Shown: one piece after another, positions 46,427 through 57,644 of the stretch
Layout: every line of letters begins with the position of its first letter
Position numbering within the stretch: position 1 is the stretch's first letter
Assembly: GCA_018296165.2 (NCBI GenBank)
Contig: JACKQL020000001.1
Location: forward strand, 2,108,001 to 2,172,000
Direction: 5' to 3'
Origin: Termitomyces sp. T153
Lineage: Eukaryota; Basidiomycota; Agaricomycetes; Agaricales; Lyophyllaceae
DNA: 64,000 nucleotides
Translations under genes and position numbers: made by a program
Notes under the pieces: generated by a model
Seen by the model: only the letters and a program-made list of their open reading frames with translations
Databases searched by the model: none
What the model was told of the DNA's origin: nothing

Positions 46427-47616
46427 GGTCCTTGGAGCTCAGGACAGTCAGGGGAAGTGTTGACAGCTGTAAAGAAGGCATCAGAGTGGGCCAGGGGGCC
46501 ATTGGAGTCTGCCAGAGAAGCATCAGAGTTACCTGGAGTGGGCACAGAGGGTGTATGATAGTTGGGGGGTTTGATGGGGCATTGGGGAGGAGGGAGGGGG
46601 ACTCCAGAGAAGTGAGCAGGCTGGGAACAATATTGGGGATCCAGGGAGCAGGTTGTGACACATGCCAATGTGTCACCATGGCCTGCCCAACTCCTCCAGA
46701 ACCTCCCATTGACCACATTGCAGCCTGCAGTCCTATCAGTTCCCTCAGTTCCCATCAGTATATCACTGCAGCCTGCCCACTGAACAGAACTGACACCCAT
46801 TGACTCCATGCACCTCCAACAAGCCCTGCCATCAGACCCACAGCCTCTGGAGGAGTTTCTGTAGTTAGTATATAAGTCATAGAGTAATATCTGCTATGGT
46901 AGTCTTGATATTGCTGATATTTTTCTGTTACATTTGTGTATGTTACATTTCCTGATTTTGTCTCTGTTTCTGTCTCCAGTCTCATGTTTCTATCTTAGTC
47001 TATTTTGTTCTCCTCTCTGTCTCACCTCAACTCTGTCTCATCTCATCTGCTTCTATTTTCTTTATTGTTGCCTGAATTCCTTTCAACTCTAACTCTGTTA
47101 CAATCTCTGCTCATCTATTTACAACTCATACATTCATAATTAACTCCAGATCTTGCCCTATGCTTGGCCCCAGAACCATCAATATTAATTGATCCCCCAT
47201 CAATACCCAGCCCTGCTTCCATCACTTGCATGGCCTCTGCTTGCCCCACACACTCAATACTCACCTCTGTACTTGTACCTGAGTCATCCCCAAACCCAGC
47301 CCTTCTTTGCACCTCATCTTAGACATCCACAGACTATCCTGGACTTGTTTGGACTGCTCCCCTTAGCTCATCCTCACAAGTATCTGAAGTCTGGACCTCC
47401 CTGGAATGCTAGGTTATAAGTGCAGAACATCACATCTGCCTAATAAGGACTCACCCAGTTAAGCTGAACCCCTGTGGTTAGTGAAACCTGACAAAAACTA
47501 CTTCCTAGCTTCTATCTAAATCTCATTTTCTTACTCTTGTCTCTGGATGTTGCCAGTCTAATCAACCAGCACCACCAACTATGCAAGTAACCCTTTGAAA
47601 TTTTCATTGATAATCT

Positions 47617-50130
47617 ATGGCATATAGAACCTGTCTTCATTTGGCAAATCTGGCCCAGTCTGCAGCTGAGCCTGTCACCAAAGAGGACCCCAAGCACAGC
47701 TTGAGTCAGGAGATCTCCTTGCAATTCAACAAGTTGAGCAGCTTGATGGGATCCATATATTCCTCTGCCATGAGCTCCCAAGCCAGCAGTAGCCCCACTG
47801 TACAAGTGTATGCCCCTGGGCCTGTTACAGGCAGGGATGCCCATTTCTCAGGAAGTGAAGTAAGTGTTGCTTGAAGGGAGCCTTGTGACAAGAAGTCCAG
47901 TACTGATGAGCACCATAATGTTGATTTTACATGGACAGTAGATAATAACCATCCTATCTTAAAGAGTACATCTATTTCTTCAGAGTCCACTCCAATATCA
48001 GACTGCAAGATGTACCAACCTTTTGTTGATGATGCCCCTGAGAAGGACTCCAACATGACCCCATCTGGGCTCACTGCTGAGCAGAGCAGGGCAATGAGCC
48101 TTGCTTGTTAGTCAATGACCAACAAGGAGCATGAACATTGTGATCAGTAGGCAGATCATATCTGCCAAGCCTGCACCAATGAAAATAAATTTTGGTCTGG
48201 TGAAAATCTCAATCCTTTCAATGACTCAAGCTTGGAAGAGGACTTACCAAACAAGGGCAAAGGAGTTGACCCATGCAATTGGGGTGCCCTCAACCTGTCT
48301 GATACTGAGTTGAAACCTGAGGTCCAACATCAGCTCCTCAAGACAAAGGACTACAAGTCCAAGGACAATTCTAACAAGCTTACCAGAGGTGAAGAACATC
48401 CTGCCAAGGGACAGGCAACCAAGTTCCCAGTGGCATCTTATGCAGTGTCAGATGGTGAGGTTGAAGTCAAACAGGAGTCACCCTCATGGGAGGAGATCAA
48501 GCAATACCTGCATGATAAATGTCAGCTTGTCAAGGAGTTAGACAGGCTTTGGCAAAAGCCAAAGATTGCTCACAGCAAGAAGGAACATTCAGGTTCCATC
48601 CCCATATCTGACAAGCTGGCCAGCCGCATCAACTGCATAACTGGCAGCAAGACTAAGTTGATAAGTGCATGCAAAGATAAGAGGTCCACTCACAATAATA
48701 AGAATGCCACAAAGCCCATTGCACAGGTCATTGGTAAGAGTGCTTTGGGATGTGCATTTGAGTGTCTGAGTGGCACATGGGATGGAAATTCTTCTAATGA
48801 CTCCTCATCCACTTTAGACTTGGACTCTGAGTTTTGTTCAGACACTGATTTTCCTTTTTTGTCATCCTCAAATGACTCAGGGTGTGATAGTTTTTTGTCT
48901 AACTGGGAGTCCAGCTCCTCCAGTGGAAGTTTGTTGGGATCTTCTTGTGGTTGTTTCCATGGCCACAAGGGAAAGAAGCTCAAGAGGGGAAAGAAGTCTA
49001 AGTCCCAATCCAAGTCACATTGTTGCCATAAGCACCAGAAGCTGTTGATCAAGCCAATGCTACCTGAGAAGTATGATGGTCAGGCTATGTATTGTTCTTT
49101 CTAGAAGTTCCTTACCCATGGGACTGCCTACATCAAATATTGTTATATTCAGAAGCACTATCAGGTGATGGTGCTCTCAGAGTTCTTAACTGGAAAGGCC
49201 TGCACTTGCTACATGTGTTGTGTGTCCCTTGCACCACAAAAGTGGACATTGAAGGAGTTCTTCAACAAACTCTTCAACTATTGCTTTCCAATTGACTACT
49301 GCAATCAGCACCATGTCCATCTTGAATGGCTAAAGCAGGGAAGCAAGTCAGTCAAGAACTATGTTGCTGATCTCAATGAGTTGTTCACCATTGTTGGGTC
49401 AGACAGCGGTTTTGCATACATAGTTAAGCTCTTTAATAGGTTTAAGCCATCTATTTGCAAGGCATTGCTCCATGCTCACCTCAATCCTGAATGTTCAAGT
49501 TGACATAAGCTGATTTGTGAGGCCAAATATCAGGAGATGGCTAAGAATGTTGATGTGGAAGAGGCTCATCAGCCTCACCACTCCAACCATGTGGGCAGCC
49601 ACCAGTCTCATTGGGAGCACTGCTAGGGAGGCCACTTTGGGCACCAAGGACAATGCAGCAGCCCTAAGCATGGAAGATCTCCCTTTGAAAAAAAAAACCA
49701 ATGAGACACCAAGATTTTCATCTATGAGGGTGGGCTCTCAGCTCAAAGGTCATGTACTAAGCCTGGACTGTCCAAGCAAAGGCATCAGGCCAATGCTTCA
49801 GGACCAAAACACTTCCTTAATAAAGAAGAGGAAGCTGAGTTATGAGCTGCAAATAAGTGCTTCCACTGCAAGAAAGAAGGGCACATGGCCCAAGATTGTC
49901 TGCATGCTCATGTGGCCAAATCCACTGATGGGAAGCCACCTGGAATTAGTGCATATGAAATGGCAGTTGACCTGGACAAGACTGAACAATTATGTTTGCA
50001 AAGCCTTGAAGTAATCACAGAACTCACTGTTGGAGCTCTAGCCCTATGGAACTTGATTTACCATGACAGGTCTTGCTGGTCTTTGGGTCCCCCCCAGTCT
50101 ACAGACTGTATCATCAGATCTGTTGAGTAA
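47617..50130 (+). pseudogene. old gypsy gag, single decayed frame
   Basis: One frame can be followed across about 2.5 kb with a handful of stops (near 47872, 48108, 48150, 49102, 49501 and a few more). The N-terminal half is acidic/serine-rich and lysine-rich (LDLDSEFCSDTDF, KGKKLKRGKKSKSQSK). The capsid-type core at 49100-49500 reads EFLTGKACTCYM, QKWTLKEFFNKLFNYCFP, LKQGSKSVKNYVADLNELF. The zinc knuckle CFHCKKEGHMAQDC is near 49855-49900. No LTR or pol of this element is visible: it is cut on the right by element R (50610). Its left flank was originally joined to 17.3-18.26 kb. CpG-depleted. Confidence 0.65.
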
Positions 50131-50208
50131 GGATGGTAGCTAAAGGAGCATGCCAGAACTAATTTTGGAATATGACTTGTCTGACTTTGAAGAACATCTG
50201 TGCAACAG

Positions 50209-50530
50209 TCTGCTTGATCTTGCATCTGTGTTAGAATCAACAGATGATGAAGATGGAGAACCTACCTTATCCTTTCCTTTTGGCACTCTGATACAAGAAC
50301 TATGGGGTTAGTTTCCCCAAGGACTAAACAGTGACAAAGGAACTGGAGGTGTGGCCATTCCTGCTGAACAGTCTGCCTGATCTTGCATCAGTGTCAGAAT
50401 CAACAGATGATGGAGATGGGGAACCTACCTTATCTTCTCATTTTGGCACTCTGGTACAAGAACTATGGGGTTGGTTTCCCCAAGGACCAAACAGTGACAA
50501 AGAAACTGGAGGTGCCGCTGTTCCTGCTGT
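50209..50530 (+). repeat. 162-bp tandem duplication
   Basis: The segment starting GTCTGCTTGATCTTGCATC at 50209 recurs at 50371 with a period of 162 bp (54 codons). Both copies keep the acidic ESTDD-DGEPTLS coding sense, so it may have arisen while the frame was functional. Confidence 0.75.
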
Positions 50531-50609
50531 TGCCCAACCCTCCACTTTAGTACCAACATGAGGACTAATTTGAGTGATTGTGACCAAACACCAGAGAAAA
50601 AGTTCTATG

Positions 50610-51568
50610 TGTCATGACCCATCCCCAGACCTCTCCCCTAGCAACCCCCACTTCTCCAGAGTACCCACCAACACCCCCTCAACCTGCCCCAACCTTTGCT
50701 CACCCCTAACACCCACCCCAGCAAACTCCAACTCTTCCTTGGCCAGCTCCAATGCTTTTTTGGTCAACTCCAACATCTCCCCATCACTCCCCTAACCCCC
50801 TCAAGCTCCCAGGTATTCCTGCTGCTTCTCCTGAACCCCAGCTCATATCATGGACCCACACCAGTGTGTCATCACAGCCCCACCCAATCAGACCTGACAC
50901 CTGTCCAACCCATGTGGCCCCAACAAGCCCTGCTGTCAGACCCACAATCCCCAGAGGAGGCCTAGTAGTCAGTATTTAAGTCATAGAGCAATATTTGCTA
51001 CAGTAGTCTTGATATTATCTATGATTGTGTCTGTTTTGTCTTGTTTCCTGGTTTTGTCTCTAGTCTCTGTCTCATGTTCCATTCTCATCTTGTATTGTCT
51101 TCAATTCATTTTGTTCTCATCTCTATCTCATCTTGACTCTGTCTCATCTCATCTATCTCAGTTTTCTTTTATGTGTGCCTGGTTCCCTTCAGCTCTATTT
51201 CTGTTCCAATCTCCATACATATTCTTGTAACCCTGTATCTAACTCTGGACCCCCATCAATTCTGCCTACTTGCCTATCAAACCCCAGTCCCACTCCTGTT
51301 ACTTGCATGACCTCAAGTTGCTCCACATTCCAAACATCTGCCCCCAGACTTGTGCCTGACAATCCTTCAAGCTTGCCCCTTACTCACACCTTGTCTTAGC
51401 CTTCACTGGACTTCCCCAGACTTACTTAGACTGTTCTCCTAGCTTATCCTTGTAAGTATCCAATGTCCAGAGCTTCACAGAACACAGGTTATAAGTGCAG
51501 GACATTATGTCCACCTAGTAAGGATTTGCCCAGTTGAGCTGAGCCTCCATGGTCAGTGGAACCTGACA
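50610..51568 (+). repeat. element R 5' LTR
   Basis: 959 bp. TATTTAAGTC is near 50972, and AGTCTTGATATT at 51005-51016 is perfectly complementary to AATATCAAGACT at 51570-51581 beyond the LTR. Confidence 0.8.
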
Positions 51569-51599
51569 TAATATCAAGACTCTCCCTTACCCCATTCTT

Positions 51600-53830
51600 G
51601 ATGTTTGCATACAACTCTGTGTACAACCTTGCTGGCTACCTAATTGACATCTATAGTAGGCTGGTCCCTGGAAATCCTTATGCCCCATTCTATCCAGGCC
51701 CACCTGCAGATCACTACATTTCTTGTTACTGGACTCTGGATCCAAACCTGGCATTCTACACTCCTTCATTAGTTAAGGAGTACCACCAAGCTGGCACCAC
51801 CCCCCAACATTCTCTGCTAATGGGACCTACCCCCACATGTATCCTGGAGGATTCCTTAGAGCATCCCCAGCCATGCCCAACTCTGCCTACCTCTCCTTGG
51901 CACACTACTATGCATATCCAATCCCTGCTGCAGCTCCTGTTCCTCCAGAACAACTAGATAATTATTCCCTCTCTCAACTCCAATTTCCCACTCAAATTCC
52001 TCCCTCTTTTAGACAGCAGCAAGTTGAGGCCTATGTCCAACAACACAACAAAGTTCTCTGCTTCCTCCATCTCTCTCCTATAGAGTTGGCAAGACATGCT
52101 TGCACTGTCCTTGTCAGCCTTTGTTATCATGACACCCCAGGAACTCTAGAAGTCTGGGCAGACTAACTCCTTGACTTCCACAAATGTGACCAGCAAGGCA
52201 CCCTCCCTAAAGCAACTCAAGGCACTCTGAGAATCAACACCCTCCTCCAGAATGAATTGCACACTCTGGTCAATGAAATTCATACCAGCCCAAACCTCCA
52301 ATGCTTTGAGGACCCATTGGACCTGGCCTGCTCCTTCTACATACAACAAGAAGAATCCACTGAAGTATAGGCAGAAGCCCTGGCCCCCATTCCCTGCCAG
52401 CAAGAGGAACTCAATGCCACATCAAATATCTTAAAGTCCCTCAACCCCACCAGAGGCCTCTTCAACCAACCCACCACCCACACCCTGGCCCTCTCCACTT
52501 GTTCCTGGGCCAACTCTATTCCCAGTACCTTCCATACTTGGAAATCAGCCCACTGAGCCTGAACTCCATACCCATAGAGCTCCCCAGCCCCTCCCTGCCA
52601 ACAATGACCTTGCCTCCAACTACATTTCTCCTACATTGATGAGCCAGAAAACCTTGGTGGAGAACCTGCCCTTGAGAATGGAGCCCCAGCCCCCTCTCTG
52701 GTACAGGCCTCCCCACTTTGACCTCCATACTCCCCATGGCAATGCATCCCCAAACACACCCATGCCCTGCTGAAATGTCTAATGCCTCCATGTCAACCCA
52801 TGAGTCCTAGAGCACCTCAACTCCTCTTTTCCAATAACTGTCCTTGACCTCTGCTAATCTCCCTACCCAATCCCCCTGTTGCCAACAACAACTATCAACT
52901 CCTGGAGAACCCCCTCCCCCTCACTGGGCCCTAGAGCCCCCTCTAGGCAATGCTGGCCAACCCCCAGATTGTGAGCCTCTCAATAGTGGACTTCTGGGCA
53001 GATAAGGCCCAGCTATGGACAGCTTCCCCTCTCAATGCAGAAATGGGAACAGTTATTATTACTACTACAATGCCAGACTCCTGCCCTCAACTCAAAACCC
53101 CCAGGACAACACTCACAACACACTGGCCTGAGAAGGCAAGCTCAACATTCAGAAGCTGGAGCCCTTTACTAGCCATGACCCCCAGAAGTGAAAAGTGTTC
53201 CTGATCAAATGCCTTACTATGTTCTAAGTTAAGCCTATTACCTTCCAACTTGAGAGCTCATGACTAGCCTTTGCTGCCTCATACCTACAAGGCATTGCCT
53301 TCAACTACTATATGGCACTGCTCTAGTTTGACCCTAACAACCTTGTGCTCTCCAACTGGCTTGCTTTCACTCAGGAATTCTTCAGTAAGTTTGGTGTATT
53401 TGACACTGTAGCAGAAGCAGAGGAAAACCTCTTCGACCTCCAGATGTGTGACAATGAACATTTCACCACCTTCATTGTCTGGTTCAAACAAGAAGCCTAT
53501 GAAACCAGTTGGAACTACAACTCCCTCCAATTTTCTCTCTGCCATGCCCTATCTCAATGCATCAAAGATGTCCTCTGCCTCACACCCAAACAAACTATGT
53601 ACAACAGTTACAAGGCACTTGTTACACAGGTCAATCAATGCTACTGGGAAGACCAAAGCAAAAACACAGCACCCTATACCACCTGGAACATCCCCTGGAA
53701 CACCAACTGGCAGGCCAGAGCAACCCATGGCAATTGACCCTCAATCCCCACAGCCCCTGTCAACTCTGCATTCCATTTCCCCCCAGGATGAGGACCCTCT
53801 AGCACCAATTGACCCTTAGGACCCCACCCA
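51600..53830 (+). pseudogene. element R gag
   Basis: Begins near ATG 51600 (MFAYNSVYNLAG), with the leader shared with P. A proline-rich N-terminal region with helical segments (QQQVEAYVQQHNKVLCFL, ELARHACTVLVSLCYHD) is followed by the capsid-like core at about 53200-53690 (FAASYLQGIAFNYYMALL, LAFTQEFFSKFGVFDT, CHALSQCIKDVLCLTP, YKALVTQVNQCYWED). This core is typical of a gypsy gag widespread in Agaricomycetes. Multiple stops and frame changes. Confidence 0.7.
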
Positions 53831-54217
53831 CCAGCCCAACTCAATGCCAATGACCTCCACAAAGCTCTGGAACCCCTGGATGCCAACCTCAACAACTCCC
53901 AGGACCCTAACAATGCTCTGGACCCTACTGAAGACTAGGAGGCTCTATGCACCAACAAGATTTAGAACAGGCCCTGGATTGACATACCAGAGAAGACTCA
54001 AGAGAAGCAATAGAAGGAGGGTGCATGCATTTTATGTGGTGAGCAGAGACATTGGCCCTAAATGCCAGGTGATGGAATATGCCATATGAACCATTGACAG
54101 AGAAAACTATAACTACTAGTTTATGGAAAATGAGTCAGTGGTTTATGTTTTGAAGACAAACTAGACTGTGAATCAGACATTGATGTCTTCTCCACCCCAG
54201 CTGTATCTCTCTGCATA

Positions 54218-55090
54218 ATGGTTTTCTTCTTGGACACCCTCCCAGCACACCTCTCCTCCCACTCCTCCCACACCCTCCTCCACACCACCCTTCCCTTCTC
54301 CACTGACTCTGTCCCCACCTTAATTGACAGTGGCACCAGTACCAATTCCATTAATGAATTCCTGGTGGTGCTTGCTCCACAGCACCTTCAGCACTTCTCC
54401 ACCCTTGTCCTCCTCAAGCTCTTTGATGGTGACCCTACTTCCAGTGGAAACATCACACACTGTATAGAAATGATTGTGATCTTTGCCAACAGACAACAAC
54501 AGGATCTTTAGCTACTAATCACCAAACTACATGTCTCTGCTCACAGTGTTCTAGATTTTTTATGGCTCTGCTCTATCAACCTCCACATTGACTGGCCCAG
54601 TCTCACCCTCCACCTCAACCAGGATAGCCCAACCAACTTCAGACCAGTCCTCTTCAATGTCTCATCCCACTCCAAGTGCCTCAGAGGCACTACTGACATT
54701 CCCTGAACCCCCTCCCCCACAGCTCCATTTGAAGTCTGCACAATCATTCATCATCAACATTTGACTTGATGACTCCCTGATGGTCCTCCCTGCCCTTGTC
54801 AACAGCAGAGCCTCTGGCACCTTTGTCAGCAACCAGCTTGATCTCCCTCACAACATCCTCAACAAACCTCTCGAACTCCAGCTCTTTAACAAAAGCTCTG
54901 CCTCAACTAGAATCACCCAATACTATGACAATGCCCTTGCCCTTGACAATGACTTAAGACTCCAGGTCCAGCTCCTCATCATCCAGCTCCCAGAGTTAAC
55001 TCCAATCATGCTTGGACTCCCTTGGCTGCAGGACATCAACTCTAACATTGACTGGAAGAACCTCATTATGCAATTCTGTAATGGAGTGCC
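54218..55090 (+). pseudogene. element R tandem aspartic protease-like domains
   Basis: The first domain is about 54300-54600, with TLIDSGTSTNSINEFL and LKLFDGDPTSSGNITH. The second is 54780-55090, with ALVNSRASGTFVSNQLDLP and IMLGLPWLQDINSNIDWKN. Each shows the retropepsin order: active-site triplet, flap region, then hydrophobic LGLPWL near the end. The first keeps DSG; the second reads NSR where DSG is expected. The domains are too different to be a recent duplication. Confidence 0.6.
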
Positions 55091-55294
55091 TGTTACATTA
55101 CCTCCTTAGTATCCTATTAGTAATACACATTTATTTGTATATTATATTTATAAGGTAGTGTCACATGATGCTACCCATAAATACCCATACTGTAATTATG
55201 TAAGGCAGCGCCTTACTTCATACTCTATAAATTAGACACAATTGACTGGTTTTGACTTATGAGGTGTGAACCACAAGCTGTGCAACTTGTAACA
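55091..55294 (+). repeat. short LTR of another retroelement
   Basis: 204 bp with perfect 7-bp inverted ends TGTTACA and TGTAACA. AT-rich, with CTCTATAAAT near 55224. It interrupts the R protease. Flanking pentamers do not match (GTGCC and AAAAC), so it is read as a 5' LTR of the gag-bearing element to the right. Confidence 0.5.
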
Positions 55295-57620
55295 AAAACA
55301 TTATATTTTTTAGGTCAAACAAACATGTAATCATTTGTGGAGTGAGAAGCTGAACTTCCAAAAGAGAAGTTCACTGCCATGGATTATGATCAAAACATTA
55401 AAATTTCAACATTTGCCTTCTGCAATGGGCACAGTAGTCATCATGAAAGGTCAGGTGGTCAGGCCTAGGTCTGAACCAGGGTTTGATGGAACAGTGCAAG
55501 CTGTTCCACATGAACCAGTGGATGTTGCCATGTCACACTATAGTGTGGAGAGGGAGAGTGGAGTGATGTCAGGAAGATTGCCAGTAGTTACTCCTGTTCA
55601 ACCATCTTTGAGTGGTTGAATGATCCCCACAATGGAGGGCACTCAAGTGCTCTCTGCTTGAATGTACCTGATGGTTGAGCTAGAGGGTGCAGCAGGGGCA
55701 GCAAGCAAGAAAGAGACCCTCTTGCATGCATCTACTGTGCTGTGAGTAGAAGGACTGCAATCCTTCCCAGAGGCCATGAGAGGTCTTGGTGACTCCTTGA
55801 TGGTGATTACACCACTGAGGAAAATGAGGAAGAACCTCTTCACAGAGCTCATGACCCTGTTTGTTTACAAGCAGGATCTATGCTGGGTATATGCACAGTG
55901 GGTCCCTCTACATTCATTGAGACAATGTTGGAGACACCTCAGATACTGATGGTGAAGCAAATCCAGATGACATCCTCCATAGGAGGGTGTTAGTTTTCTG
56001 GCAAAACTAGGTTGAAGTCCCAAAGATCTCAACTCAGCAATGCTTAGCTGCTTGAGTAGCTAAGCATATTGCCATTCAGCAGTCATTGGGTGAGGGACTC
56101 ATCCCAACTGACCCTGTAAAGTTCATGAACTTTATATGCTTTTTCTGGTGCAGGAGGTAGCATATTGCCTCCAGTGAAAGAAGGTATGAGGATTGCAGGT
56201 ATTGTCTGTGATGCCATTGCTGTTTGTAGGTAGAGCTCAGTTATCCCCACTGTCTCCAGTCAACAAAGCATTGGCTCTATTACAAGTGCCATAGCAGCCT
56301 GGCGAGACACCACATGACTATGCAGCATAACAGGCTGCAGTGGACCATCAGAGACAGGCTAAATTGGGCACAATTGTGGCTCTTAACCTAGCTTCTACAG
56401 AAGCTGGGTCAGTGATGTGATTACAATTGAGCAACCCATAGTATGCAGGAGAACAGCTGGGTCAACATGTAGAGCATTGACCTGGAAAGACAGACTTGCA
56501 TTGCAGCAATTCCACAATGGCAACCTTGAGGACTTTGGGCAGTTCTACATAGACAACCAAGGGGTGGTGTTCCAGGAGAATACCACCTATGATGCATGGC
56601 CAGAGAATTATGTTCCACCAGAACATACCAGGCCCATCAAGAGGAAAGAGTGAGAATCTCACTCTCTCCTGGTGGACAAGCATGTTGGGACTATGAGTAG
56701 CCCCAATACACATCATAGGCCAACCAACTAAGGAGGGAATGCCCCTCCAAGTTGGTCTGGCAATCAAGCAATGGGTGGAGTAGATATATGACAAGGATCA
56801 CCTGGGGGTGATCCTGAGCCCACTCTGCCCTTAACACCTTGCTGTGGACTGCCTGGGCCAGGTGAAAGTGGTGGAGGACCTGAAAGAGGACCACCTTTTC
56901 CTGGTCAAGAACCTTCACTGCCCCCAGGAGAAGATCCACCCAATTCTAATGGACCAGATAATGGCCCAATGGATGAAAAAGACAACAGGAGTCACCACAA
57001 CAGTATGGATGATTCACTACTCCTGAAGTGGAGGAAGCCCACAAATATTACTGCTAGACAATGCATGATTGTCTACAGGCAGTGATAGAGCAAATGCTTG
57101 CTGTCTGACTGGCAATTCCAGATGGACTCAAGCCTAGAAGGAGTGTTCTGTTAAAGACAATCACTCCATATGCTAGATCTGCCAAGTTCAGTGAACTTGA
57201 GCACTGGCGAATGAGTGTCTGCATGTTTTATGTGGTAGCCCAATATGGTGGAGATGAGTGCAAGTGTGAGAAAGTCCTGATTCTAATGGACTTCCTTGCT
57301 GCAGGTGCTCTGAAATGGTATCTGCAACATATAATACATGTCAACAGAGCTCAGTCCCACTGGAGATTTGAGGACATGGTCTTCATATTGTACAATTGGT
57401 TTGTACAGCCCTCAACAATGCAGGATGCATGCAATATGTTCCATGTCATGGTTTTTGCAGTCAAAGAGGAAGTGCAAGGATTCTATGATGCCTTGCTTGA
57501 CCATGCTCAAAACATAGCCATTTTCCTCAACAAATTCACCATTCATGAGTGATTTTTGGAGGGAATACTCTCTGACATGCTTGTGGAATTAATATGCAAT
57601 GGTGGCCTCACTCCCAAAGT
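55295..57620 (+). pseudogene. gag of a gypsy-type element, decayed
   Basis: A leader and acidic N-terminal region with many stops is followed by a gag capsid core at about 57130-57620 (FYVVAQYGGDECKCEKVLIL, MDFLAAGALKWYLQHIIHVN, VFILYNWFVQPSTMQDAC, EEVQGFYDALLDHAQNIAIF). It ends near VEWVHSK, where a tandem repeat array begins. The core is homologous to the gag at 60.6-61.6 kb. No protease or pol follows. Confidence 0.6.
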
Positions 57621-57644
57621 GAACACTGTTGAGTGGGTTCACTC

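Larger units (their letters stand above)
18511..46660 (-). mobile_element. LTR retrotransposon M (pol-less, carries antisense gene), interrupted twice
   Basis: A minus-strand element with LTRs at 18511-26890 (split by gypsy-2) and 32870-46660 (split by gypsy-3), flanked by CATGC on both sides (18506-18510 and 46661-46665). The matching duplication across 28 kb validates the assembly of parts. The internal region 26891-32869 starts at 32869 with the primer-binding site (32857-32868) and a gag-like leader, and ends with a pyrimidine-rich (sense purine-rich) tract at about 26891-26902. No protease, RT or integrase is recognisable. It is the same family as P (39830-45918), with a CpG-depleted sequence. 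Confidence 0.75.
32870..46660 (-). repeat. element M 5' LTR, split by gypsy-3
   Basis: LTR parts are 32870-33864 and 46427-46660. It begins TATCAGGTTCTGCTGACC (TGTCAGG with one transition) and ends GGTTGTGACA. Confidence 0.7.
18261..47493 (+). mobile_element. solo LTR (R-type), split by element M
   Basis: The LTR is 18261-18510 plus 46666-47493, TGTCACAACCC to ACCTGACA. It resembles the R element LTR at 50610-51568. It is flanked by AAAAC at 18256-18260 and 47494-47498, so it is a solo LTR. Everything between 18511 and 46660 is younger. It contains a TATATAAGTC box and AGTCTTGATATT (near 46901-46912). Confidence 0.75.
50610..55090 (+). mobile_element. LTR retrotransposon R, 5' half only (LTR, gag, proteases)
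   Basis: 5' LTR 50610-51568 (TGTCATGACC to CCTGACA), leader with self-primer site, gag, and two protease-like domains. It is then cut at 55090 by a TGTTACA...TGTAACA LTR. The LTR ends, leader and primer site match M and P, so R is a candidate autonomous relative of those pol-less elements (inference). The left flanking pentamer is CTATG; the right end is not in view. Confidence 0.7.

Noticed and set aside
33860..46431. A clean 5-bp target duplication for gypsy-3
   Set aside because: GGCTT and GGTCC differ at three positions. Nesting is supported by M's CATGC duplication instead.
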